This document shows positions 46,097 through 55,468 of a stretch of 64,000 nt of DNA, one piece after another (within the stretch, counting starts at the first letter, position 1; every line of letters starts with the position of its first letter). The translations under genes were made by a program, and so were the position numbers. The notes beneath the pieces were generated by a model that saw only the letters and a list, made by a program, of their open reading frames with translations, was not told the origin of the DNA and did no database searches. Source of the stretch: JARRKC01 sp963723965. GTDB taxonomy: Bacteria; Acidobacteriota; UBA6911; RPQK01; JAPXNP01. The stretch covers positions 62,001-126,000 of the forward strand of contig CAVRSV010000006.1 in assembly GCA_963723965.1 (NCBI GenBank), in the 5' to 3' direction.

Positions 46097-47083
46097 TCAG
46101 TTGAATTCGATCCAGCGGCCACCACCTTCGGTCGACCGATTCCGATAGAGGTGGTGAGCGGCGGCGACGTCCTCGACCGCCAGGCCCAGAGACTTGAAGA
46201 GTGTCACCTCGAGGGGGGAGCTCCGCCCTTCGATCCTTCCCAGGAGGAGGTCACCCAGCTCACCCACGATGTGATCGTCCCCGATGGCTCCTTCCGTCCT
46301 GGGCAGCAGAAAGTCGCCGGCTTCCTGCATCGCCGATTCACGGGAGTCCACGAACATTCTGGATTTGGCCACTGCGGTCGTATCCAGCTCTCGGGCGAAG
46401 GGGACGCAGGCACCGACCGCATTGATGTGGCTTCCGGGAGCGATCCAGTCACCCTGCAGCACCGGTTCGTTCGACGACGTCACCGTGCAGATGATGTCGG
46501 CTCCCTGGACCGCACTTTCGGGATCGTCGACCGCTTCCACCTGTACCGACTGGCGCTGCGCCTCGCGTTCGGCAAATTCCCTGGCGTGGTCAAGGTGCCG
46601 GCTCCACACTCTCACGTGCTGGATGTCGCGCACGAGGCACATCGCTTCGAGATGGGTCGTCGCCTGCAACCCGGAACCTAAAATCGCCAGGGAGTGAGCG
46701 TCGTGCGCGGCGAGTATCCGAGTGGCCGCACCGCTGACGGCGGCCGTCCGAAGGGCCGTGATCATGCCGGCATCCATCATCGCCAACAGACGGCCGTTCT
46801 GCGTCTCGAACAGCAGGACGGCTCCCTGATGCGTGTCATACCCGCTCGCGGGATTGTCGGGAAAGACACTGATGGTCTTCAACCCCATCACCCCGGAATC
46901 CGGCAGACAGGCGGGCATCATCCCCATCAGTCCTGTCTTGTCGGGCAGCCACATGAGGCTGCGGAGGGGATTCAGGGCATGACCTCGGCCGAGCACTTTG
47001 AAGACATCCGCCATGACGTCCACGCACTCCCTCAGGGACAGCCACTGCTGAACTTCCCGACGGTTCACTACGAGTACCTTCAT
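46097..47083 (-). CDS. Ornithine cyclodeaminase/mu-crystallin-family protein
   Basis: The 328-residue protein has the family's Rossmann motif LAILGSGLQATTHLEAM, the substrate region GLKTISVFPDNPASGYDTHQ, and VTSSNEPVLQGDWIAPGSHI. Members act as NAD(P)H-dependent ornithine cyclodeaminase, alanine dehydrogenase or imine reductase; the exact reaction cannot be told here. The ATG at 47083 follows GAGGAGCGACTCTTG. It stands alone, divergent from PadR 3. Confidence 0.92.
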   Translation of the reverse strand: MKVLVVNRREVQQWLSLRECVDVMADVFKVLGRGHALNPLRSLMWLPDKTGLMGMMPACLPDSGVMGLKTISVFPDNPASGYDTHQGAVLLFETQNGRLLAMMDAGMITALRTAAVSGAATRILAAHDAHSLAILGSGLQATTHLEAMCLVRDIQHVRVWSRHLDHAREFAEREAQRQSVQVEAVDDPESAVQGADIICTVTSSNEPVLQGDWIAPGSHINAVGACVPFARELDTTAVAKSRMFVDSRESAMQEAGDFLLPRTEGAIGDDHIVGELGDLLLGRIEGRSSPLEVTLFKSLGLAVEDVAAAHHLYRNRSTEGGGRWIEFN

Positions 47084-47348
47084 CAAGAGTCGCTCCTCAC
47101 CCTCGACCTCGGGGGCTCCCAGACTAGCAGAGTCCGATCACCGCGGCCCAGCTGCCGGCCGCTGGGCTGGATTCGCACTGCCCGCCCGAGAGAGGCGTCC
47201 TCCGCCTCAGCGTTCCCGTCGTCCGGCAGACCGGAGGCTTCTGCGAGCCGATTGTACGTCGGCATTCAGATTCCTTGCTTGACGGCCCAACCATCGAACC
47301 CTATTTTGGTCTATACCTATTTGAAACACTGATACGAGGAGATCGGGC

Positions 47349-47693
47349 ATGACGAAAACGAACGACCAGCGGGGACTCTTTCCCGGGGCTCTGGAGATGA
47401 TGATTCTCCGAATGCTTCAGCGCCAGCCGCTCCACGGCTACGCCCTGACCCAACAGATCAAGAGCGCCTCGAGCGACCTGCTGCAAATCGAGGAGGGCTC
47501 CCTCTACCCGGCACTGCAGCGCATGCTCAAAGAGGGCTGGGTCACGGCCAGGTGGGGCGTCTCGGCCACGAATCGCCGGATTCGGATCTACACGTTGACG
47601 GAGTCGGGGGCGCGCCACCTCGAGAAAGAGATGTCGAACTTCGAACGGATGCTCGAAGGCATCCAGCGCGTTCTCGCACCGGTGCAGTCATGA
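47349..47693 (+). CDS. PadR-family transcriptional regulator (module 3)
   Basis: The 114-residue winged-helix protein (PGALEMMILRMLQRQPLHGY, EEGSLYPALQRML, TNRRIRIYTLTESG) has GAGGAGATC ahead of its ATG. I saw no clear palindrome upstream, unlike modules 1 and 4. Its TGA overlaps the ADOP ATG. It presumably controls this operon. Confidence 0.95.
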   Translation: MTKTNDQRGLFPGALEMMILRMLQRQPLHGYALTQQIKSASSDLLQIEEGSLYPALQRMLKEGWVTARWGVSATNRRIRIYTLTESGARHLEKEMSNFERMLEGIQRVLAPVQS

Positions 47694-50305
47694 ACTGGAT
47701 CCTGAGAATTTTCGCACGCCGTCGTCTCTATCGTGACCTCTCCGAGGAAATCGAGCAGCATCTCGAGGAGAGAATCGATGCCCTCATCGAAGGCGGAACC
47801 CCTCGTTCCGAAGCGATCCATATCGCCCGCCGCGAGTTCGGCAATGCCACTCTCATCGCCGAGCAGAGCCGCGAGGTCTGGCAGTGGCCGATCTTCGACA
47901 GCCTGCTGTTCGATCTCCGTTACGCCGTCCGTCAACTGATCCGGCAGCCGTCGTTTGCGGTGATTGCCGTCCTGATCTTGGGGATCGGGATCGGCGCCAA
48001 CACAGCCGTCTTCAGCATCGTGGACCGACTGCTTTTCGAGTCCCTTCCGCTCCGATCGCCCGATCGGCTGGTTTGGGTGATCAACTCGGATACCCCCGGC
48101 CTCTCCGGCAGGACGTCGCAGGTGTCGACGTACGAAGCCCTCGAAAAGATGGCGTCGTTCGAAGAGACCACCACGTATGAGGCTTTCTTCGCCCGGTCGA
48201 GCTACAAGCTGGCCGGCGACCAACTCGAGCCCGATCGGGTGTCCGGTGTGATGGTTTCCGCGAACTTCTTCCCCTTTCTGGGCGTAAAGCCATTTCTCGG
48301 GAGAGCCTTCACCGAGGAGGAGTGCCTGAAGGACGGCCCCGGCGCTGTCATGCTTAACTATGACCTCTGGGTTCGTCGCTACTCGGCCGATCCTAAGATC
48401 GTCGGACGGCAGATGCGCGTCAACGATCGAGCCGCAACAATCGTGGGTGTCCTGCCCGCCTCCTTCGATTTCGGCCAGATCTTCGCCCCCGGCAACCACA
48501 TGGAAGTCTTCCTTCCCGTCATCTTCGACACCTTGCGCGACTGGGGCAACACGATGGCAATCCTGGGGCGCCTGAAGCCCGGCGTCAGTCTGGAGTCGGC
48601 CCAGGCCGAGGCGACCGGCGTCATCGAGCGACTCCAGCAGGAACGTCCCGAATTCGGCCCGCCAGGCAGCTATCACGCGATCCTGAAGCCCTTTCAGCAA
48701 TCGGTCACGGGCACGCTGCACCGCCCGATGATGCTCCTCTGGGGAGCGGTTCTCCTGGTCCAGCTCATCGTCTGCGTCAACCTCTCGACCCTCCTGCTCG
48801 CCCGGGCGACAGCCCGCCGGAAGGAGATGGCCCTGCGAGGTGCGCTCGGAGCCGGCCGCTTCCGCCTGGCTCGTCAATGGCTGACGGAAACCTCGGTCCT
48901 CTCCCTTTCGGGCGGCGCTTTGGGCGTCGGACTGGCCTGGCTCGCGGTCTGGGGGGTCCGGCAGTCTCAGGCCGTCGGGATTCCCCTGCTGCGCACCGTC
49001 GATATCGACGGCACCGTGCTCGGGCTGGCCGCGGGGGTGACGATCCTGACGGCACTGGCACTGTGCATTGCCCCGGTCGTGGCAGTGGCCCGCGGGAACC
49101 TCAATGATTCCCTCAAAGAAGGGGGGCGCGGCGCCCATCAGGAGTTCGACCACTCCTTCGCCCGAACCGTCCTGGTCGTTTCGGAGATCTGCCTCGCTTG
49201 CCTGCTCGTCGTCGGCGCCGGCCTGCTCATCCTCAGCTTTCTGAAGGTCCTCGACGTCGATCTGGGCTTTACCACACAGAGGACGTATGCGTTACGCGTC
49301 GACCCGGGACCGGCCATTGACACGCAGGAGAAGTTCGAGAACTACATGCGCCAGCTCATCGCAGCGGCGCGAGAGGTACCCGGAGTCGCGGCGGCCTCGG
49401 TCAGCGATGCGCTGCCCTTCGACAGCAACCGCAGCTGGGTCGTTCGTGCCCGGGAACAACGCCCTGAGGATGTCATCGCCGCTCTGGTCAAAGTGGTCGG
49501 GCCGGGTCTGATGGAGACGATGCAAACGCCGATCCTCTCCGGACGTGAATTCACAAATCATGACGACGGCCGCGGTCGACCGGTCGCGCTGATCAACGAG
49601 ACCCTGGCCCACCGGATCTGGCCGGACGAGGACGCCGTCGGGCAGTTTCTCCAGGTCTTCGACACGGCAAGAGAGGTCGTCGGCGTCGTGGCCGACGTCC
49701 ACCACTTGAGCGTCGAGGAACCCTCAGGCCCGGAATTCTACATCCCGGTGTTGCAGGCCAGAAGCATGTCCCCCAGCCTGGTTGTCCGCACGGACCGCTC
49801 GTTTTCCGACGTCGTACCGGCCCTGCGCCGGGAACTGGCGGCGGTGGCGCCGGACCTGCCGACCAACCGCTTTCGCCCGCTGAGCCGGCTCGTCGATCGC
49901 CAGGTCTCTCCCCGTCTGTTCTTCGTCAGGCTGCTGGGAGGTTTTGCGCTGGTCGCCCTCCTTCTGGCAGCCATCGGAATCTACGGAGTCGTCAGTTACT
50001 CCGTCCAGCGACGCACACCGGAGATCGGCATTCGAATGGCGCTCGGGGCCTCCGGGGGCCGGATCCTCAAGGGGGTTGTCGGAGAGACGATGAAACTCGC
50101 GCTCGTGGGCGTGGTCCTCGGCCTGGTGGGAGCGGTGGCACTCTCGTCGCTGCTCGCGTCCCTCATGTTCGCCGTCTCACCGACGGACCCATGGGCCCTG
50201 CTCGCCGCCGCCCTCGTCGTGCTCGCGGCAGCGGCCCTCGCCGGTTTCCTCCCGGCACTCCGAGCCGCACGGGTCTCGCCCATGCACGCCCTCCGTAATG
50301 GGTGA
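47690..50305 (+). CDS. ADOP-family orphan ABC permease (module 3)
   Basis: The 871-residue protein has a helical leader (YRDLSEEIEQHLEERIDALI), helix 1 (LILGIGIGANTAVFSIVDRL), two MacB-like periplasmic domains and two FtsX domains. It ends PALRAARVSPMHALRNG. Its TGA stop is supplied by the GGTGACACGC end of a family-1 repeat; canonical ADOPs end a few residues later with a charged RxE, so the repeat may have trimmed the tail. No ATPase is nearby. Substrate unknown. Confidence 0.95.
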   Translation: MNWILRIFARRRLYRDLSEEIEQHLEERIDALIEGGTPRSEAIHIARREFGNATLIAEQSREVWQWPIFDSLLFDLRYAVRQLIRQPSFAVIAVLILGIGIGANTAVFSIVDRLLFESLPLRSPDRLVWVINSDTPGLSGRTSQVSTYEALEKMASFEETTTYEAFFARSSYKLAGDQLEPDRVSGVMVSANFFPFLGVKPFLGRAFTEEECLKDGPGAVMLNYDLWVRRYSADPKIVGRQMRVNDRAATIVGVLPASFDFGQIFAPGNHMEVFLPVIFDTLRDWGNTMAILGRLKPGVSLESAQAEATGVIERLQQERPEFGPPGSYHAILKPFQQSVTGTLHRPMMLLWGAVLLVQLIVCVNLSTLLLARATARRKEMALRGALGAGRFRLARQWLTETSVLSLSGGALGVGLAWLAVWGVRQSQAVGIPLLRTVDIDGTVLGLAAGVTILTALALCIAPVVAVARGNLNDSLKEGGRGAHQEFDHSFARTVLVVSEICLACLLVVGAGLLILSFLKVLDVDLGFTTQRTYALRVDPGPAIDTQEKFENYMRQLIAAAREVPGVAAASVSDALPFDSNRSWVVRAREQRPEDVIAALVKVVGPGLMETMQTPILSGREFTNHDDGRGRPVALINETLAHRIWPDEDAVGQFLQVFDTAREVVGVVADVHHLSVEEPSGPEFYIPVLQARSMSPSLVVRTDRSFSDVVPALRRELAAVAPDLPTNRFRPLSRLVDRQVSPRLFFVRLLGGFALVALLLAAIGIYGVVSYSVQRRTPEIGIRMALGASGGRILKGVVGETMKLALVGVVLGLVGAVALSSLLASLMFAVSPTDPWALLAAALVVLAAAALAGFLPALRAARVSPMHALRNG

Positions 50306-50370
50306 CACGCACGCAATTCGATCGTAAGTGCCTATGAAGAAAGGATTCCGGCGGCGGTCTGGCACCTATT
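50297..50370 (+). repeat. Family-1 dispersed repeat, copy 8
   Basis: A 74-base copy starting AATGGGTGACACGCACGCAA and ending GGTCTGGCACCTATT. The TGA at 50303-50305 inside it terminates the ADOP gene. Confidence 0.9.
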
Positions 50371-50495
50371 ACCAAAGGCACGAGGACTGAGATGGCGTCA
50401 GTGAGGGCTCGGGTCTGCCGGCCGGCTCGCGCGATCCGAACAGGGGCTCCCGGCCGGCCGGCGTGGCGACAGGACCTCGATGACGGGTGCCGTCG

Positions 50496-51404
50496 CTACG
50501 CGAGGTTCTTCTTGAAGAACTCCAGCGTCCGGCTCCAGGCCAGCTCCGCCGCCTCTTCGTTGTAGCGAGCGGTCGAATCGTTGTGGAAGCCGTGATTCAC
50601 GTCGGGGTATACGTACGCCGTGTATTCCACACCATTGGCCTTCAGGTCCGCCTCGTATTCAGGCCAGGTCGCGTTGACGCGGGTGTCCAGTCCGGCGAAG
50701 TGGAGCAACAGCGGGCCCTTGATGTTCTTGCGGAGTTCTTTGGCGGCCGGTGTGCCGTAGAAGGGGACGCCGGCATCGACGACGTCGGGGACGACGGCGA
50801 CCAGCATGTTGACGATGTAGCCGCCGAAGCAGAACCCGACGGCTCCGAGCTTCCCGCTGCTCAGCTCGTGTGATTTCAGGAACTTGGCGGCGGCGATGAA
50901 GTCCTGCTCGATCTTCGCCCGATCCAGTGACCCTTGCAGCTTGCGCCCCTCATCGTCGTTGCCCGGGTAGCCTCCGACCGGATGCAGCGCGTCGGGGGCC
51001 AGAGCGACGAAGCCGACCTTCGCAAGACGCCGGGCCACGTCCTCGATGTAGGGATTCAATCCCCGGTTCTCGTGGACCACCAGGACGACCGGAGCTTTGC
51101 CCTTGAGCTCCGACGGGACGACGAGATAGCCCCGACCCTCTCCGTAGCCCAGGGGCGATGGAAATGTCACATAGCTGGCCTTGATGTCCGAATCGTTGAA
51201 GGAGACCTGTTCGGCCTTCGCATAGTCGGGCATGAGGGCCGGCAGCAGCATGCCCATGGTCAGCGTCGCCGTGGTCAGCGTGGCCAACCGATCCATGAAA
51301 GTCCGGCGGTCGATCAGACCGTGCGCATACTCGTCGTACCAATCGAAGGCTTCCTGCGGAATAGGGTGAGGGGATGGGATTTGCCGACTCTCTTCAACGG
51401 ACAT
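50496..51404 (-). CDS. Dienelactone-hydrolase-family protein with twin-arginine-like leader
   Basis: The 302-residue alpha/beta hydrolase has a Cys192 nucleophile in GFCFGGYIVN, Asp240 in FAGLDTRVN and His271 in VNHGFHND, the Cys-Asp-His triad of dienelactone hydrolases. The leader has DRRTFMDRL before a hydrophobic stretch, similar to Tat signals of YghX-like members, so it may be exported folded. Substrate is likely an ester or lactone. It stands alone. Confidence 0.92.
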   Translation of the reverse strand: MSVEESRQIPSPHPIPQEAFDWYDEYAHGLIDRRTFMDRLATLTTATLTMGMLLPALMPDYAKAEQVSFNDSDIKASYVTFPSPLGYGEGRGYLVVPSELKGKAPVVLVVHENRGLNPYIEDVARRLAKVGFVALAPDALHPVGGYPGNDDEGRKLQGSLDRAKIEQDFIAAAKFLKSHELSSGKLGAVGFCFGGYIVNMLVAVVPDVVDAGVPFYGTPAAKELRKNIKGPLLLHFAGLDTRVNATWPEYEADLKANGVEYTAYVYPDVNHGFHNDSTARYNEEAAELAWSRTLEFFKKNLA

Positions 51405-51990
51405 CGGATTCTCCTCGCTTCCGGACGCTTAGCATTCGGGGATAAGGGGCCCCGCCTGGGAACGAACCCTGCCGGGCTCACGAAAGACTTGATCCCAGAT
51501 GGTACCGTTGCCGGGAAGAGGGCGTCAACCGTGACCGAGAGTTCTCGTCGCCGCGACGGCACGGCCCTTGTACACTACGACGGCACCCACCACTTGTCCT
51601 GTCGTCTCACTCGAAATCCAATCTGTCGAGCTTCTCGCGATCAGCCTTTTCGGCCATGAGGAGGCTCTGGACGGACCCCTGCAGAACAGTGTCCCTTATT
51701 CCCCATGCCCTGCAGAACAGTGTCCCCTATTCCCGCATGCTGAAGCTGCGTGGAACGCTTCGGTTCGACCAGCAGGAGGGGCGTTTCGCGGGACCCAAGG
51801 CTTCGCGGCCTGCGTAGTCCTCTCGACATGGCCGTTTCACGGGAGCCCCAGCCGGAGGCCTTTCGGCGAGGGAGATCACGGCCTCCAGTTCCAAAGGTGT
51901 CCTCTTGGGATCTGGTTTCTTGGAGGTCGGGATTTTCCTACTTGACGGCTCCACGTATATTTAGATAATCTAGGCATAGGATATCTAAAT
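51405..51990. other. Intergenic region with two family-2 repeats (51682-51702, 51712-51733)
   Basis: Two direct copies of GCAGAACAGTGTCCC(T/C) lie 30 bases apart, repeating the tandem arrangement seen at 31296. The remaining sequence has no supportable gene. The right end merges into the PadR 4 operator. Confidence 0.7.
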
Positions 51991-51992
51991 AT
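51957..51992. promoter_or_regulatory. Inverted-repeat operator overlapping the PadR 4 start codon
   Basis: Perfect 11-base arms ATATTTAGATA / TATCTAAATAT flank a 14-base spacer. The right arm includes the first two bases of the PadR 4 ATG, so binding would cover the start site. No ribosome-binding site lies between arm and ATG. Confidence 0.7.
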
Positions 51993-52329
51993 GAAGCCAT
52001 CCAAACGATCCTCGCCCCTGCTCCACGGGACGCTCGAAGCCCTGGTCATGAAATCGCTCGCCGACGGTCCGCGCCACGGTTACGCCATCGGCCGCTGGAT
52101 CGAAGACGGGACGGGAGACGTGATCCAGGTGGAAGAAGGGTCCCTCTACCCGGCGCTCTATCGCATGGAGGCACGCGGCTGGATCGAAGCTGAATGGGGT
52201 CAGACAGAGACGAACCGGAAGGCGAAGTTCTACCGACTGACCAAGGAAGGCCGACGGCGCCTGACCGTCGAAACGGAACAGTGGGCGGCGTTCAGCACGG
52301 CGATTTCGCGCGTCCTGCTGCCGGCCTAA
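51991..52329 (+). CDS. PadR-family transcriptional regulator (module 4), possibly leaderless
   Basis: The 112-residue protein (LLHGTLEALVMKSLADGPRH, EEGSLYPALYRMEARGW, TNRKAKFYRLTKEGRRRL) is a compact PadR. The ATG at 51991 is the only start that gives a normal family N-terminus. It has no Shine-Dalgarno sequence and sits in the operator, suggesting leaderless translation or a start mapped by autorepression. The ADOP gene follows 20 bases after the stop. Confidence 0.93.
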   Translation: MKPSKRSSPLLHGTLEALVMKSLADGPRHGYAIGRWIEDGTGDVIQVEEGSLYPALYRMEARGWIEAEWGQTETNRKAKFYRLTKEGRRRLTVETEQWAAFSTAISRVLLPA

Positions 52330-52349
52330 ACGAAACAGGGGGGGCAGCC

Positions 52350-55004
52350 GTGTCCGGATTGCGACGGTTTCGGAACCACCTGCTTTGGCCGCTATCGAAA
52401 GTGAGCGTGGCCGAGGAGATCGATACCGAATTCGACTTTCACATCGAGATGCGGATCCGGGAGCTGATTGACGAGGGGCTAACGCCGGAAGAGGCACGGG
52501 CCCACGCTCTGGCGCGTTTCGGCAACCTGCGCAGAATCAAACGGGAGTGCCGACGGGCGGCGAATGCGCGGGATCGCAGAATGCGCTGGCTCGAGCGTTT
52601 CAGCGAGGTGCGCCAGGATCTGTCTTTTGCGCTTCGGTCGATGCTCCGAAAACCGCTGTGGTCGCTTCTCGTCATCCTCACCCTGGGCATCGGGATCGGC
52701 GCCAACAGCGTCGTCTTCAGCGTCGTGGATGCGGTACTCCTGAGTCCCCTCCCCTACCCCAGCCCTGCCCAACTGGTGCGGATCTGGGAACGAACCCCTG
52801 AGGGAGCGCAATTCTCCACATCGGAGCCGAACTTCCTCGATTTTCGTGAACTCAACCGGACCTTTGCCTCGATCGGTGCGGTTACGCTCCCGCCCAGTCT
52901 CGCTCTTCTGGGCGATGGGGAGCCGGAGGCGGTCTCCGGCATGGCCTGTACGGCCTCCTATTTCGATGTCATGGGTGTGGCCGCGAGGCTGGGACGGACC
53001 TTCCTGCCGGACGAAGACAGCCCCGGCTCGGCGGCGCACGTCGTCGTTCTGAGCCATGAATTCTGGCAAGGGCGCTTCGGCGCAGATCCGGATATCCTCG
53101 GACGGCCGCTCGATCTGAACGGAGAAACCTGGCACGTGATCGGCGTCATGCCGGCCGGGTTCGGGTTTCCCTTCGCTGCGGAGGCGTGGATCCCCTTGGC
53201 GTCGAACCCCTCTTCGGACCGGAACGACCACCGACTGGAGCTGATCGGGCGTCTCAAGGCCGGCACCTCGATGGAACAGGCCCGCGAGGATCTGGCGGCG
53301 GTCGCCGCCCAGCTCGCGCGCAGCCATCCCACGTCGAACGCCGGGTGGAGCGTGATGATGCAAAGCCTTCGAGACTGGGCCATCGGGCCTGCAGTCGAGC
53401 GTGCGGCGCTCGTGCTTCAGGCGACCGTCGGTCTGATGCTGCTCCTTGCATGCGCCAATGTCTCGTGTTTGCTGATCGCGCGGGCCACGACTCGTCGGCA
53501 CGAAATCGGCGTCCGCTCGGCCATCGGAGCCTCGCGAGCCCGCATCATCCGACAACTGCTGACGGAGTCGGCCTTTCTCGGAGTCTGTGGAGCCGGGGTG
53601 GGGTTGCTCGTGGTCACGTTCGCCATCCCCGTGGTCCGCACTTTGGGAGCCCTTCCACGTCTGGAAGAAGTATCGATCAACCGGCAGGTTCTCCTGGTCA
53701 CCCTGTGCGTATCGATGGCTGCCAGCATCCTGGCCGGACTTGTCCCCGCGCTGCAGATTTCGGGCGCCAAGATCCTCGACTCGCTTCGTGACGGGTCCCG
53801 TGGGACGATCGGTGGCGCTCCCCGCCTACGGGATGCCATGGTGGTGCTGCAGATCGCCGGAACACTGATACTGCTCGTCGCGGCCGGGCTGCTGATCGGC
53901 AGCTTCCTGCGGCTGCGCGGCGTCGACGCGGGCTTCTCTCCCGACCATGTCCTGAAGGCGACTTTTTCGCCACCGCAGAACCGCTATCCGGAGGGCTCCA
54001 GAGAAGCAGTGCAGTTCTACCGCGAGCTCCTGGAGAGAGTCCGGGCCATTCCGGGGGTTCAATCCGCGGCTGCGGGAATGGTCGATCCCTTCAGCGGCTA
54101 TCGATTCTCGAACCAGGCGGGTGAAGACAGCGCTACGGAACTTCGCGAGTTCGTGCGCGTCCAGTGGCGGGTCGTGACCGAGGACTACTTTCGCACGATG
54201 GGCATTCCGGTGCTCAGAGGACGAACATTCGTGGAATCGGACACCGCCACCGACCAACCACAGGGGCCTCCCTCGATCGTCGTCAGCCAGGGGCTCGCGG
54301 ATCGACTCTGGCCGGGTGAGGATCCCGTAGGGCGACGAGTTCGCTGGAGCTCGTTGGATGGACCGATCTTGACGGTCGCGGGTGTCGTCGGCGATGTCCG
54401 CGACGCGTTCCTGGACGCGGAGCCGCCCCCGATGCTCTACCTTCCCGAAAACCTCGTGGGCTGGCCGAGGATGACGGTCTTCATCCGGACCCCACTGGAA
54501 GCCGGAGCCCTGGCTTCGGCAGTGCGCGCCGCGCTGGCCTCGGTGGACGACCAGCTCCCGCCGCCTGCGCTGCTTCCGCTGCGACAGAGCTTTCGGCAGG
54601 CGACGGCCGGCAGCCGCCTGAACGCCCAGCTCCTGGCTCTCTTCGCGCTCATCGCTCTCATCATCGCCTCGGTCGGTACCTACGGGGTCATGGCGTTCTC
54701 CGTCGCCCGCCGGAGACAGGAGATCGGTGTGAGGATGGCACTCGGGGCCAAGCCCTCCGGCGTGGTCTATCTCATGCTGAAGAAGGGTCTCTGGCTGGTC
54801 GGAGCGGGAGTCGTGCTGGGTCTGGCCGGGACACTCGCCGTCACGCACTCTCTAGCGAGCCTCCTCTACGACACGCCCCCGCTGGACGTCGGCACCATCC
54901 TCGGCGTGACCGTTCTGCTGGTCGCCGCCGGCCTGCTCGCCTCCTACCTCCCGTCGCGCCGCGCAGCCGAGATCGATCCGGCCCTGGTCCTGCGCCCGGA
55001 ATAG
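52350..55004 (+). CDS. ADOP-family orphan ABC permease (module 4)
   Basis: The 884-residue protein starts at GTG 52350 with a G-rich ribosome-binding site (CAGGGGGGGC). The leader (VAEEIDTEFDFHIEMRIREL), helix 1 (LTLGIGIGANSVVFSVVDAV), two periplasmic domains and two FtsX domains follow the ADOP plan, ending SRRAAEIDPALVLRPE. The TAG stop lies in the AATAGGTG end of a family-1 repeat. A longer frame reaches into the PadR gene but lacks homology there. Confidence 0.95.
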   Translation: MSGLRRFRNHLLWPLSKVSVAEEIDTEFDFHIEMRIRELIDEGLTPEEARAHALARFGNLRRIKRECRRAANARDRRMRWLERFSEVRQDLSFALRSMLRKPLWSLLVILTLGIGIGANSVVFSVVDAVLLSPLPYPSPAQLVRIWERTPEGAQFSTSEPNFLDFRELNRTFASIGAVTLPPSLALLGDGEPEAVSGMACTASYFDVMGVAARLGRTFLPDEDSPGSAAHVVVLSHEFWQGRFGADPDILGRPLDLNGETWHVIGVMPAGFGFPFAAEAWIPLASNPSSDRNDHRLELIGRLKAGTSMEQAREDLAAVAAQLARSHPTSNAGWSVMMQSLRDWAIGPAVERAALVLQATVGLMLLLACANVSCLLIARATTRRHEIGVRSAIGASRARIIRQLLTESAFLGVCGAGVGLLVVTFAIPVVRTLGALPRLEEVSINRQVLLVTLCVSMAASILAGLVPALQISGAKILDSLRDGSRGTIGGAPRLRDAMVVLQIAGTLILLVAAGLLIGSFLRLRGVDAGFSPDHVLKATFSPPQNRYPEGSREAVQFYRELLERVRAIPGVQSAAAGMVDPFSGYRFSNQAGEDSATELREFVRVQWRVVTEDYFRTMGIPVLRGRTFVESDTATDQPQGPPSIVVSQGLADRLWPGEDPVGRRVRWSSLDGPILTVAGVVGDVRDAFLDAEPPPMLYLPENLVGWPRMTVFIRTPLEAGALASAVRAALASVDDQLPPPALLPLRQSFRQATAGSRLNAQLLALFALIALIIASVGTYGVMAFSVARRRQEIGVRMALGAKPSGVVYLMLKKGLWLVGAGVVLGLAGTLAVTHSLASLLYDTPPLDVGTILGVTVLLVAAGLLASYLPSRRAAEIDPALVLRPE

Positions 55005-55086
55005 GTGATGGAATTCGGTGACACGCACCTAATTGCATCGTAAGTTACCGAAAACAAAGACTTCTAACCCCGGTCTGGCACCGATA
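55000..55086 (+). repeat. Family-1 dispersed repeat, copy 9 (with duplicated end)
   Basis: AATAGGTGATGGAATTCGGT precedes GACACGCACCTAATTGCATC, so the left terminus appears twice, 13 bases apart; the right end is GGTCTGGCACCGAT. It supplies the stop of the ADOP gene. Confidence 0.85.
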
Positions 55087-55280
55087 AGGCGGGAATCACG
55101 GGTGACCGTCACGACGGTCCGTGCCGCCACAAAGGTGGGCTGGCAGGGATTCCTGGCTCTTGACGCCGACCGGCGATGCGCGAGGCCCCGACACGTTCAA
55201 TGCCTTCAGGCGCTTGGCATGACCTTCTCTTCGAGTCGGGCGAGCTGGGGAGCCCGTCCGTCCCCTTCGCCAATTCCACA

Positions 55281-55324
55281 AATAGGTGCCAGCCCTCAAT
55301 TTGAATCCTTTATTCGATGGTAAG
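55281..55324 (-). repeat. Family-1 dispersed repeat, copy 10 (truncated)
   Basis: AATAGGTGCCAGCCCTCAAT followed by TTGAATCCTTTATTCGATGG is the right half of the element in reverse sense; the other half is missing. The rest of 55087-55468 shows nothing. Confidence 0.7.
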
Positions 55325-55468
55325 CCGTACTCGGCTTTGCCGCTCTGATGCGACACCTCCGAGAAATCGACGGCGACCGGAACGCGTTCATCATGATCCA
55401 GGCGGAGGACGAGGTCGGAGTGGTTCCGGACGCGCGTACGAGGGTCCCGTGCCCCAAGAGTTGATGAC

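Noticed and set aside
45874..46125. 83-residue minus-strand frame between VOC and the cyclodeaminase-like gene
   Set aside because: No motif, no ribosome-binding site, and it begins inside the neighbouring gene; composition looks non-coding.
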